Below are positions 9,096 through 17,992 of a stretch of DNA of 64,000 bases, in pieces. Made by a program: the position numbers and the translations under genes. The stretch is taken from contig CM016926.1 in NCBI GenBank assembly GCA_006247105.1, positions 1,984,001-2,048,000 on the forward strand, in the 5' to 3' direction. The DNA is from Giardia muris. Taxonomy: Eukaryota; Fornicata; Diplomonadida; Hexamitidae. The notes beneath the pieces are model-generated. The model saw nothing but the letters and a program-made list of their open reading frames with translations. It was not told where the DNA came from and searched no databases. Positions within the stretch are counted from its first letter, which is position 1. Each line of letters starts with the position of its first letter.

Positions 9096-11540
9096 ATGAA
9101 TGGGGTGCTCGACCCGGATGCCTTCTCGTCCATCCCAATCGCAAGGGTGAGCTTATGCGTCACCGGGGAGATGGGGACATTGGTCTGTAACGAGTCCGAG
9201 GCCGTCATGCTCGTTACCAATAAGAACGAGATAGCTGTTCTAAGGCGTCCCTGCACGTGTCCCTTTACTTGTGCTCTTTCCACATCACAGCCGTATGTGG
9301 CACTAGTCCATCAATATGCTGAAGGCTGTGTCCTAACCGTCTCGACATGGGACTCTTCAAGCAGGCTTGAGGATATCATTGAGATTCGGCTACCAACACC
9401 TCCCGCGAGTAAGACTAGTCTTGTCTTCAGCCAGGATGGGCGGTTCCTGGCATGTGTGCTTCAAGAGGACGCCTTATTATGCCTTCTTGATAATGGCCTT
9501 CATATCTTTATCACAGACGCTATCAAACTATCTAAGAGCTTGTTACCGTTGACTGCCGGCACCCTTTTGGATGAACCTCAGGAAAACGGGCGGTGTTCGC
9601 TCCTTCTTGGCGGGGGAAATCAAACGGTTTATCTCTTACCCTTCTCGACTTCGTTGAAGGACAGTAGTGGTTTCGTTATCGGTGAACCAAAGCCTCTCAT
9701 CTACAGCGATTTCGTGGTGCACACAATGCGTGTACGCCCACCTTATTTAATCATATTGAACGATCTCTCTTTAACTGTTATTCAGTATGCCATTAAGTTT
9801 GTCAAGAATCCCGACCGACGCCTCATCGAACTCCATGCACACCCCTACTTTGAGGCGAGAAACATACGCCTGGATAGGCTTGGTCCTGGGATCAAGCAGA
9901 TATATAACTCCGGTCTTTGCACATTATCGGGTCGATCACATGACGCTGATGCATGCTTCCTCCTCCTTGATACGGACGTTGGGGTCACTTGTACCCCATT
10001 AGCCGCCATCTCCGAGCTCACTAGCTTTCTATTGCACCGCGATCCTGAAGAACCGAACGGCTTGGAACAAAGCTTTGGTTGCCTCGGAATTCTCTCATAC
10101 TCCATCGTTCTTTCAGCGTTCGGGCGCAATACCCACGTCTTCGTCATCTCCACGCCGGAAAAAAAGCATTACCTATTACGCAGTTCGATCCGTATTGGAA
10201 CGGTCCCAAATACATCATTGGATTCCTTGTTGACGGCCGGGTTCGCCCCTACTCCTCGCTCCTATAGACTCGTGTTCGCAGATAGAGACGCTGAAGCCGT
10301 TGAAACTACCGAGACACAGACTTGGGTACTTCCACGTTCTTCACCCCTCAATCCAGCTCACCCACGGCTCCAGAACAAACTACCTAAGGACCCATCCTTA
10401 GCCTCGAAAAAGCCTCAAGTCCGTTCCTCTGGATACACGACCGCACCATGGAGTGAGCAACAGAAACAGAAGAAGGGGTCGGGAATCGGAAAGCCACAAT
10501 CCCGTCCTCCATCAGATCGTCAAGCCTCTGGATACATCTCCACTGCGGTTGGAAAGGGAGTTCCAGTTCTAAGCTGTCAGACATCGGACGATAACACTGT
10601 CTTCTGTTTAACAGGTGAGGGCTGCATCTCAATGCTTGGAATACTCAAGGGGCGTGGGGCTATCAAAGCGAAGGGGACGATAATCCTTCCGGGACGAGCC
10701 GATTGCTTTTCAACCCACGTCTCAGGAAGACTGGTGGCCACACCCGGTTCTGCTGGCACCGTCACCCTCCAGACTGTTGAAGAGTGCGGAAAGGAACGCC
10801 TTGTGCTCGCCCCACGCCGTAAAGGTGTACAGGGGACAACCTGGTGTTCCTTTATCTGGCCACAGGACGATTCTTTAGGCTTATGTCTAGGAGCTACCGG
10901 GACGGTCCTAACGACATTCCATTATAACATCTCGAAGGGGGAGATGTCTAGTACCGAGCTTGGGACTTGCGAGTACGCACGCCCAATTTTGACCGGTGGG
11001 TGCTTCACCAAGTTCAAATCGACGGCCGTGGTGCTTGCGCATACTCCTGTGCTTGGAGATGGGGAGGATGTCGTATTGACCGTGAGCGACCTGGGCCGGA
11101 TGTCCATAGTGTCCAGCTTGCTTGCTTCGGAGATTCCACACGTTGGAGCTCCATCTGTGTTTGTACCCGATGGTGGGTATGAAACATCGACGATGTTATA
11201 TCCGAACATAATGGCCACCAGTGGACGAGCACAGCATACGGGCGAGGTCGCATTATACGACATCAGGCGGTCATTGAGGCAACCATTTCTCCTTTTCCAG
11301 GGGGTTTCCGTGTCCACGCTATCTCCTAGAGTGGCCTTTGTGCCGCGTTCGGACAGACTAGTGATATCAAATGATCTGGGACGGATGTTGCTCGTCGATC
11401 TACGCCACCCAGCTGTTGAGCTCGATAGTGCGGAGATATATAAGCCACGGAACGCCTTTACAAGCGTGTGCGCCCTTGACGGGTCAGCGATCGTCGGGGG
11501 CGCTGCTGATGGGACGGTCTATGCTTTTACTTCAGTATGA
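9096..11540 (+). CDS. Beta-propeller (WD40-like) protein, 814 aa
   Basis: ATG 9096 sits in GATAAATG. Repeated blade-like strands are visible: SKTSLVFSQDGRFLACV near residue 105, blades at about 150-350, and a C-terminal run ending GSAIVGGAADGTVYAFTSV. The form VALYDIRRS ... VISNDLGRMLLVDLRHP near residues 720-775 is typical of WD repeats. A Ser/Lys/Gln-rich disordered insert lies at about 410-480 between two propeller halves. No signal peptide or membrane helix is seen. Such double-propeller proteins are scaffolds in trafficking, ribosome assembly or ciliary complexes; the exact role cannot be assigned. It may once have started further upstream (see the small frame at 8958). Confidence 0.7.
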   Translation: MNGVLDPDAFSSIPIARVSLCVTGEMGTLVCNESEAVMLVTNKNEIAVLRRPCTCPFTCALSTSQPYVALVHQYAEGCVLTVSTWDSSSRLEDIIEIRLPTPPASKTSLVFSQDGRFLACVLQEDALLCLLDNGLHIFITDAIKLSKSLLPLTAGTLLDEPQENGRCSLLLGGGNQTVYLLPFSTSLKDSSGFVIGEPKPLIYSDFVVHTMRVRPPYLIILNDLSLTVIQYAIKFVKNPDRRLIELHAHPYFEARNIRLDRLGPGIKQIYNSGLCTLSGRSHDADACFLLLDTDVGVTCTPLAAISELTSFLLHRDPEEPNGLEQSFGCLGILSYSIVLSAFGRNTHVFVISTPEKKHYLLRSSIRIGTVPNTSLDSLLTAGFAPTPRSYRLVFADRDAEAVETTETQTWVLPRSSPLNPAHPRLQNKLPKDPSLASKKPQVRSSGYTTAPWSEQQKQKKGSGIGKPQSRPPSDRQASGYISTAVGKGVPVLSCQTSDDNTVFCLTGEGCISMLGILKGRGAIKAKGTIILPGRADCFSTHVSGRLVATPGSAGTVTLQTVEECGKERLVLAPRRKGVQGTTWCSFIWPQDDSLGLCLGATGTVLTTFHYNISKGEMSSTELGTCEYARPILTGGCFTKFKSTAVVLAHTPVLGDGEDVVLTVSDLGRMSIVSSLLASEIPHVGAPSVFVPDGGYETSTMLYPNIMATSGRAQHTGEVALYDIRRSLRQPFLLFQGVSVSTLSPRVAFVPRSDRLVISNDLGRMLLVDLRHPAVELDSAEIYKPRNAFTSVCALDGSAIVGGAADGTVYAFTSV

Positions 11541-11784
11541 GCTGAGAGCCCTATTGAGGGACGCGCTTGAAGGGGGGAAAAGAGAAGAGGGATAGGCGAA
11601 AGTGGAATAGAATGGGATGAAGCATCTATCCCCTCTTTCCTTTCCATGCAGTATGTGAACCGATGATGGTGTTCGCCTTTCTTTCTTCCTTTAAGAGAAT
11701 GAGAGGGAGATACGGGGGGAATGAGACTAAGATGGGCTTGGGACCAGGAAAAAGAAATCCTTCTTACATTTGAACTGAGTAGCA
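11541..11784. other. Intergenic interval, 244 bp
   Basis: Purine-rich and pyrimidine-rich patches with no convincing reading frame, tRNA fold or repeat. A piece TTCCTTTAAGAGAA near 11687 is only loosely like the TCCTTTACTCAA processing motif of Giardia noncoding RNAs (8 of 12 positions), too weak to call an RNA gene. Confidence 0.4.
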
Positions 11785-13230
11785 ATGACTGAGTGCTCGA
11801 AATGCGGATACATGATTCGGATGAGTCAGGAGGATGGGTCGATGGTCTGCCCACGTTGTCGAAGCCAAGCGGACACATTGACAGAGACTTACATCGTTGA
11901 TAACGCGGTCACTGACGATCAAGGGCAACTTCGTAAGACGCAGAGAGACATGGCTCTCTTTAGCAAGCCTAGCCAGGAGTCGCCATTAGAAGCAACTAGA
12001 GAGACGACGGGGTTAGCGGAATGGCTTTCGAAGCAATATGGTAGGGTTTCTCATTATATAACATTAATTCAAGAATTCATTCCCAAGAAAGCAAGAGATA
12101 AGGTGGGAGAGCTACTACAAGCATATAAGGGAGTTATTGACCATGTCAAGGGCGTCTTTTCGTTCCTAACGGCCGAGCAGTTCAAGGAATTCATTCGAAC
12201 CAACATGAGTTTATTACCAGCTTTATCAAGAAAGACACCAGAGGGATTACTCCTTTCTAACCCCAAAGGACTGAAAATAACAGCCCTTTTCAATGACTTC
12301 AAGGCCGTGGCCATATCTCTTTGTCTCTTAGCGACAGAACTTGCCGATAAGACTATGAGCTGGTTAGAACTGACCATCGTTTTGATGGCCACAGACCATC
12401 AAGTGCTCTGTATCAGCTACAATCAATTACAACACGCGATGCCACTCATCGTCCAAGCCCTCCTACCACCAAAGGCCTTGATGGGGTTGAGGTGTGGCGT
12501 TCCATATGCTCTTCATAGCCTTTGTGAGCTATATGCGGCAATGTATCCTTTAGAAGGCATCTCATACATGGAGCTTGTCACTACTCTTGAAACCGCCGCA
12601 TCATGTGTCAAGCATCTCTTCCCATGCCCCTATATCGGTGGAGTCTATCTGGAGTCCTCAAATACCTTAACAAAGGTTGATATGAACCAATTTAGTAGTC
12701 TTAGTCGCTATCTTGCACATGTTCTCGGTTTAGCCTTCATCCTGACGTTGCAGCGATTGGAATCAGTCCAGGTCGCATCGGTCCAAACGGTCGTCCAGCA
12801 TAGGCTTTGGACTAGATTCGAGACCTTCCAAGTCAGAATAACAGAACAGTTGCTTCTTGTTTTGAAGAACAAAGGGATCGAGTTCACGCAGTCGCACCCA
12901 TATTTATGCCCATTGAACATCTCAGAGCTCTTTTTGCGCTCCAGTCAGTTCTCTCAAACCATGACAGATGGTGATGGCTCGAAACGGGAAAGACAGGAAA
13001 GGGTGGATCCGATGAAGCCAAAAGAGCAGATGGAACCAAGGGAACCACGAGAACCGATGGATTTCGTTACCAGTTCACTCAATATCTATTTCTCGTTCGC
13101 AGATGCAGACAACATTGCGTACCTGACTTCCGTTCTCTGCTCTCTCGCTGGCTTGTGTCATCTCTCTTTCAATCGCTTCCTCACCAGCCTATGCAATTCT
13201 ATCAAACGACGAGGCAAAAGTGAGTCCTGA
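11785..13230 (+). CDS. N-terminal zinc-ribbon protein, possibly TFIIB/Rrn7-related
   Basis: Encodes 481 residues. The N-terminus has a four-Cys zinc ribbon, CSKCG at residues 4-8 and CPRC at about 22-25, with the turn EDGSMV between them, followed by a hydrophobic strand. This arrangement is typical of the TFIIB family, including Rrn7/TAF1B of RNA polymerase I. The remainder is helical and could be cyclin-like, but no conserved cyclin signature is evident. An insert of repeated RE/PM residues near 405-435 looks disordered. The ribbon is seen directly; a role in transcription initiation is inference. Another zinc-ribbon adaptor is possible. Confidence 0.6.
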   Translation: MTECSKCGYMIRMSQEDGSMVCPRCRSQADTLTETYIVDNAVTDDQGQLRKTQRDMALFSKPSQESPLEATRETTGLAEWLSKQYGRVSHYITLIQEFIPKKARDKVGELLQAYKGVIDHVKGVFSFLTAEQFKEFIRTNMSLLPALSRKTPEGLLLSNPKGLKITALFNDFKAVAISLCLLATELADKTMSWLELTIVLMATDHQVLCISYNQLQHAMPLIVQALLPPKALMGLRCGVPYALHSLCELYAAMYPLEGISYMELVTTLETAASCVKHLFPCPYIGGVYLESSNTLTKVDMNQFSSLSRYLAHVLGLAFILTLQRLESVQVASVQTVVQHRLWTRFETFQVRITEQLLLVLKNKGIEFTQSHPYLCPLNISELFLRSSQFSQTMTDGDGSKRERQERVDPMKPKEQMEPREPREPMDFVTSSLNIYFSFADADNIAYLTSVLCSLAGLCHLSFNRFLTSLCNSIKRRGKSES

Positions 13231-13277
13231 AACCTCCCATCGAAAACAACTTCTGATTTCTTATTAAGAATTGTGGG

Positions 13278-13841
13278 ATGACAGAACTAACGCTCAGCGC
13301 GTTAGCCTCGTCTGGGTCTGGGTCTAGAATGATGGGAAGCCCGTACAACGCACCCTCAAAGCCTGTCGCGCCTCTGTATAGTTCACGGACTGCAATCGAT
13401 GACGGCCAGTCCGTCTTGAGTGACCTCAATTACATTCCTAAACCACTGACCAGTTCTCAAAGCTCCATGGTTGATAGCACAACCCTTTTTGCCGACCGAT
13501 TCAAGCATATCGATATCGATGCCTTGACAACAGGGTTTCCAAGTGAGGAATCTTTACAAAGAACCCTGTTCACGCTTCAGGACGATATCCGAACGCTCAA
13601 GCGCCTCCATCGCCATAAGGACGAGGAGATAGACGGCTTGAAGGAACAACTGCAGGAAGTACAGGACCTTTTAACCCGCGCACGTCAAGATATGCAAGTC
13701 GCTCTTGATGGCACCGGCTTTGTCGTTCTACCATGTAAGCATTATGTCGTCATAGATGCACGTATAGCCTCTTTGGCCAACACAAAGTGTCCCATCTGTC
13801 AATGCGTCATCAAAAGCTGCTACAAAGTGAATTACAAGTGA
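13278..13841 (+). CDS. Coiled-coil protein with C-terminal half-RING motif
   Basis: Encodes 187 residues. ATG 13278 lies behind an A/T-rich stretch (TTCTTATTAAGAATTG). A disordered N-terminus of about 75 residues leads to a coiled coil at about 95-145 (LKRLHRHKDEEIDGLKEQLQ). The last 40 residues contain CKHYVVIDARIASL then CPICQC, the second half of a RING or U-box-like finger (C-H ... C-P-x-C), without an obvious first Cys pair. It may be a degenerate or minimal RING, so E3 activity is doubtful. The stop codon is only 3 bp from the next ATG. Confidence 0.6.
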   Translation: MTELTLSALASSGSGSRMMGSPYNAPSKPVAPLYSSRTAIDDGQSVLSDLNYIPKPLTSSQSSMVDSTTLFADRFKHIDIDALTTGFPSEESLQRTLFTLQDDIRTLKRLHRHKDEEIDGLKEQLQEVQDLLTRARQDMQVALDGTGFVVLPCKHYVVIDARIASLANTKCPICQCVIKSCYKVNYK

Positions 13842-13844
13842 GAA

Positions 13845-15896
13845 ATGTTTTCACGTCCTTCGAAACGCCCTCCATTGGCCCCCCTCATCGACGAGCCCCA
13901 TGATCTGCTTTCCCTTCTCACTGGGGATGGGAATATGGATGAGAGTAACGATGAAGTACTACCGGAACCCTCTATTTCAAAGGGTCCGGAACCAACCTCC
14001 GATTCTCTTCCAATGGAACCGGATCGTGTACAGCGTCGCCTCTCTCTTGCTCATGCCGCCACCACCTGTGGAGTGGGAGCAACTCTTCCACCACCCAAGC
14101 CTTTACCCCCTTCCAATATCCCTACACCCTTAATTGACTTCCTCACTCATCAATTCTTAGTTGCGTCAACGCTCGCCTCCTGGGCTGAGCTACCACACAT
14201 GGACGGGTTACTGCTTCAGAGCCTTATTCGAGACTCCTTCTGTACGCTCACTCCGGTCCAAACGCTCGTCCCACAACTCATTCAGGCTGGGTATCATGTT
14301 CTTTGTGCAGCCCCCACAGGATCCGGTAAGACCCTCTCCTTTCTAGTCCCTTTGATCATCTATGTCCTTGAAATGCAACAACGACGCCCAGACTCTAATG
14401 CCTGCGCCGCCCTCGTTCTGACGCCTACCCGTGAACTGGCACTCCAGATACATGGCGTCTTAGGCTCTCTTCAAATCCCTAAGATTCGGGCCGCTATACT
14501 CGTCGGTGGAGTTGCCGTCGTATCCGCCCAGGACGCAAACGTCGTCGTTGCGGTCCCAGGACGTCTCATCGGACATCTCACCTCTTCAGATACTCGTGCG
14601 TCTATGCTTAAGGCTTGCAGCCTTGTCGTATTGGATGAGCTTGATCAATTACTTGACACTGGGTTCTCAGAACAACTCTGCACCCTTCTCCGCTGCTGTG
14701 CCCGCGACGCACAGGTCGTTGGAATGACTGCCACCCTCTCCAGTGAAGCCTTGTCCGTTATCCAGAAACTGAAGCTTCTTGATTCGTCTCGCCCTGCGGT
14801 TTGTTGCTTCGTTGAAAATGGATTACTCCAGGCGAACCCGCGTATTGCACAGCTCTTCATCGAGTATCGTAGTAGTGAGACGGGCCTAGTCGTTGAGGAT
14901 GTTGACTATTCAATCTCTGCCCTCAATGGCTTGTCGTCGGAGGTCTATTCTGATAAGCTCCATCTGTTACTTGTAATCCTTTCTCGAATGTACTGCAACA
15001 CTATCGGTCGACAGACCTTGATCTTCACAGGCTCACAAGAAGCCGCCGATACTCTTGCCGAGAACGTTTATTCCCGCGCCTCTTCCGTTCCCGAGTACCG
15101 AGTTATCTTACAACGGGGTATTGGGGTCTTCCATGCGGGGAAGAGAAACGATGAGCGCATGCTGATAATTGACCGCTTTCGCGCGGGTAAGATCGGGATT
15201 GGCATTGTGACAAGTGGTAGTGGACGCGGACTCGACTTCCCTGACGTCTACCTCGTCATCAACTATGATTTCCCTTCACACGCAGAGACATACACTCATC
15301 AAATCGGCCGGACCGCCCGTGGGGCGCACGCCGGCACGGCCATCACGCTGGCCGACCTCGCGAACCCCCGTCCATTGGCGGGACTTGTGTGTTTCGTCGC
15401 TGGGATGCGACAACGGCTGAGCCCGGCCGGTCTTCGGGCAGCAAATGGTATGGCCCCTCCTCCTTCACTCAAGCCTTCTTCTTTAACCCGTACGACTCGA
15501 CAACGTTATGGACCTGTTCTATCTTCTTCTCGAGCAGCGACGCCATCGTCTCAATCAGTCTCAACGATTCCTCCTTCTTATAAAGGCTCTCATGCTCCTT
15601 CCACATCTGCTCGACGCGCCGGAAGAGTTGGAGGGCATCTTCGAGGAGCAAGACCTTCTTCACGGGGTCGTAGGTCGGGAGGTGCGAAAGAAGCTTTGCA
15701 GCCTCGAAGAACCCGTTCTGAAGCGCGTCACGGTCTTCGAACGTCAGGTATGCAAGCGCCTCCTGCGTGGTTGGCTGGTGTCGTGACCCTGCGTGTTCTT
15801 GAAGGAACCGTTGCCGTCCACAAGCCTCGAAAAGCGCACAGGCCTTCTGACGTGTTTCAATGGCACGGCTGCAATATGCGGCAGCGGTGGCGATAA
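13845..15896 (+). CDS. DEAD-box-type RNA helicase (DELD variant)
   Basis: The frame gives 683 residues from ATG 13845, 3 bp after the previous stop. Helicase motifs occur in order: Q-motif-like FCTLTPVQ, motif I APTGSGKT, Ia PTRELALQ, Ib PGRL, II DELD in place of DEAD, III TAT, IV-like LIFTGSQ, V SGSGRGLDFPD, VI HQIGRTARG. The core ends near residue 520. The first 90 residues are a disordered extension. The last 140 residues or so (from about 15450) are Arg/Ser/Pro-rich, resemble an antisense shadow, and overlap the convergent KIFBP gene by 428 bp; the true protein may end earlier if a stop is missing from the sequence. An ATP-dependent RNA helicase in RNA processing is expected; the subfamily is uncertain. 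Confidence 0.85.
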   Translation: MFSRPSKRPPLAPLIDEPHDLLSLLTGDGNMDESNDEVLPEPSISKGPEPTSDSLPMEPDRVQRRLSLAHAATTCGVGATLPPPKPLPPSNIPTPLIDFLTHQFLVASTLASWAELPHMDGLLLQSLIRDSFCTLTPVQTLVPQLIQAGYHVLCAAPTGSGKTLSFLVPLIIYVLEMQQRRPDSNACAALVLTPTRELALQIHGVLGSLQIPKIRAAILVGGVAVVSAQDANVVVAVPGRLIGHLTSSDTRASMLKACSLVVLDELDQLLDTGFSEQLCTLLRCCARDAQVVGMTATLSSEALSVIQKLKLLDSSRPAVCCFVENGLLQANPRIAQLFIEYRSSETGLVVEDVDYSISALNGLSSEVYSDKLHLLLVILSRMYCNTIGRQTLIFTGSQEAADTLAENVYSRASSVPEYRVILQRGIGVFHAGKRNDERMLIIDRFRAGKIGIGIVTSGSGRGLDFPDVYLVINYDFPSHAETYTHQIGRTARGAHAGTAITLADLANPRPLAGLVCFVAGMRQRLSPAGLRAANGMAPPPSLKPSSLTRTTRQRYGPVLSSSRAATPSSQSVSTIPPSYKGSHAPSTSARRAGRVGGHLRGARPSSRGRRSGGAKEALQPRRTRSEARHGLRTSGMQAPPAWLAGVVTLRVLEGTVAVHKPRKAHRPSDVFQWHGCNMRQRWR

Positions 15897-17982
15897 TCTT
15901 CTCCTCGTCCGAGGTCAAGGGCTCTATCTGCTTCAGGATAATCTGGGCGGCAAAGTCCATATCTTCAACGGCCTTCTTAGCACGCTCAAGGGCCTCGACA
16001 CGGCCATAGAACGTATGAAAAACGGTCGTGCGGATTTCGGCGGCCTCGACCTCGAGGGTTGCAATAAGGCGGCTATAATGGTCGGCTGAGAGTTCCTTGA
16101 TCGCCGCCTCGATGGGAACGATGCGCTTCTGGTGGATCTTGATGAGGCGACCTATTATGGAGTCTCTATCGTCCTTCCCACGATGCTCCTGGTCAATGAT
16201 GTAGGAATACACCTGCGCCATCGCGGAGATATCGAGAAGGAGCTGGCAATGGTCAGATACGAAGCCATCAAGGACGAAGTACTTGAGGGCATGACGGATG
16301 TATTGGCTACCCACGGCGAACACCGTTTCCGCTAGGCTCTCTGTCAATAAGCACTCGGGAGCCGATATTTCGGAACGTGGCTTGGTAGTGCAAGCCAACT
16401 GACCGGAAAACTGTGCCGTAAGCTCCCCATAACTTGTAATGGGCTGAGGAGAGTTCGGATCTTCTTTCTCCTGCATCGAGTTGTAACTCAGAGAAAGAAT
16501 CTGCGTATGGAAATGCCCTCGTTCCGCATGGATCTGTGCTCGCAATTCGAGGGCGGTCTCGGTATCAATCGAGGCCTTGATGCGTTGTATTCCCAGAAGA
16601 GCTTCATGATGTGCACGAAGAGCCTCAACAGCAGTCGCATCTATGAGGTCTGGGATCTTGAATTCTGTTACCCATTGCTCATCGGGGCCAAACTCGACGA
16701 GGACGCTCTCCGCCGTGTCCAGAAGGACGCTTGCCTGGCGGAGGAGGTTATTGTTCACGTAGAACTTCTGGAGGTTCAAGCAATTAGTGATAAAGTCGCG
16801 AGCATCGAAGCCGTCAGCACAAAGGATACGGAGGGTATATTGGCTCAGAATCGTCCGGCTACAATACTCGGCCGCCTTGTCGGGGTCTTTGTCCCCATAC
16901 ACCTGTGCTAGGAAGTACATGGTGTGAGTCCCAAGATCACTGAGTGTACGGGAGTTACAAACTGGGAGGTCCTTGGAAAGCCCATTTTTGACTCCTTCCT
17001 CCTCATTAGCACCCCCTGGAAGGGTAAGGAGGTGGACATGGAGTGGCTTCTTATTGGCATCCATAGGCTCTTCTCTGATAAGATATGGATTATCCTTGTC
17101 AACACTATTCAGAAGCAACTCGGCTGCCTTCAAGGTGGCAAGTGCCGTATCACGCATCCCTCGGTTCGCCCAGATCACGCCGACACAGTTCAAAGCAAGA
17201 ACCACGAAGGGAATGAGTTGCAGTCTCTTGTGCGTCCCCACAGGCTCATATTCATCCAACGTACGCAGAAGGACGTTGGCCATATCCCCGAGTGCCTCCT
17301 CAGCCGTGAAGCGGACTGGCGTAAGATTACGAGCGACCTCTGTTGCACGCACGTCGTTGAGGATATCAGCTTCAGTCATGAAGGCATCACCCCCTGCGAG
17401 TTGCACCATCTCATCTTGGTTTTCGATAAGCCCAGTGGTCAATTCGGCAGCATAGCCGAAAGGATCATCGATGTCCGCCTCGACTGGCTCTGTGGTGAAG
17501 CGTTCATGCATCTTCTTAGAGTGCTCAGCACGGATCTCAGTTTCAGCATCCACCAAACCAGCAGAACGGGAATACGCGTTGTAAGAGATGGAGAAGAAGC
17601 TCCAGAACTTCTCGAAGGTATCTGGGCTACCTGAGGGTAACTTCTCCGAGATAAGTCGCGGCTCACCCTCGGCTAGTGAACAGAGGCAAGCATAGACCTC
17701 AGGAGAGGCGAGGTAACAAGCGAGGTAGCATAAGGCTGGTAAGATGCTTTCGAGAGCGCGGGAGAACTCCTCTACCTCGGAATAGAGCTTTCCTTTGACG
17801 ATGAGGAGCACCGCCTGGAGATCAAGAGAGGCTTGAGTTTGAGTCGTGGCTAGGTTTGAGACGAGTTCGTCGATCAGCCTCTGAGCCTCGTACTTGTAGC
17901 GGAATGGCTCCTTTGCCGGGGCCTCGCGGTCCATGACCGCACTGATCGCGTCGAGGCGCTTTTGCAAGTCCACGACGTCCAT
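15469..17982 (-). CDS. KIF-binding protein (KIFBP/KBP) homologue
   Basis: Encodes 837 residues from ATG 17982. The protein is all-helical and TPR-like. The diagnostic part lies at about residues 355-430: the block THTMYFLAQVYGDKDPDKAA, then YCSRTILSQY and CLNLQKFYVNNN, matches the kinesin-binding protein family, where a TMYYLAQVY-type block is followed by a cysteine-containing helix. KIFBP binds kinesin motor domains and blocks their attachment to microtubules, so a role in kinesin control is expected. The protein is longer than the human one (621 residues). Its last 140 codons overlap the helicase frame on the other strand, but composition favours this strand. Its ATG is only 10 bp from the divergent acid phosphatase ATG. 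Confidence 0.78.
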   Translation of the reverse strand: MDVVDLQKRLDAISAVMDREAPAKEPFRYKYEAQRLIDELVSNLATTQTQASLDLQAVLLIVKGKLYSEVEEFSRALESILPALCYLACYLASPEVYACLCSLAEGEPRLISEKLPSGSPDTFEKFWSFFSISYNAYSRSAGLVDAETEIRAEHSKKMHERFTTEPVEADIDDPFGYAAELTTGLIENQDEMVQLAGGDAFMTEADILNDVRATEVARNLTPVRFTAEEALGDMANVLLRTLDEYEPVGTHKRLQLIPFVVLALNCVGVIWANRGMRDTALATLKAAELLLNSVDKDNPYLIREEPMDANKKPLHVHLLTLPGGANEEEGVKNGLSKDLPVCNSRTLSDLGTHTMYFLAQVYGDKDPDKAAEYCSRTILSQYTLRILCADGFDARDFITNCLNLQKFYVNNNLLRQASVLLDTAESVLVEFGPDEQWVTEFKIPDLIDATAVEALRAHHEALLGIQRIKASIDTETALELRAQIHAERGHFHTQILSLSYNSMQEKEDPNSPQPITSYGELTAQFSGQLACTTKPRSEISAPECLLTESLAETVFAVGSQYIRHALKYFVLDGFVSDHCQLLLDISAMAQVYSYIIDQEHRGKDDRDSIIGRLIKIHQKRIVPIEAAIKELSADHYSRLIATLEVEAAEIRTTVFHTFYGRVEALERAKKAVEDMDFAAQIILKQIEPLTSDEEKIIATAAAYCSRAIETRQKACALFEACGRQRFLQEHAGSRHQPTTQEALAYLTFEDRDALQNGFFEAAKLLSHLPTYDPVKKVLLLEDALQLFRRVEQMWKEHESLYKKEESLRLIETMASLLEKKIEQVHNVVESYGLKKKA

Positions 17983-17992
17983 CAACTATACA
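17983..17992. promoter_or_regulatory. 10-bp gap between divergent start codons
   Basis: Only CAACTATACA separates the ATG of the KIFBP gene (17982, minus) from that of the acid phosphatase gene (17993, plus). Both transcripts must have nearly no leader, and each core promoter must overlap this A/T-rich decamer or the coding region of the other gene. Confidence 0.6.

Noticed and set aside
11541..11784. Noncoding RNA gene in the gap
   Set aside because: The resemblance to the Giardia 12-nt processing motif is 8 of 12, and no snoRNA or snRNA boxes were recognised.
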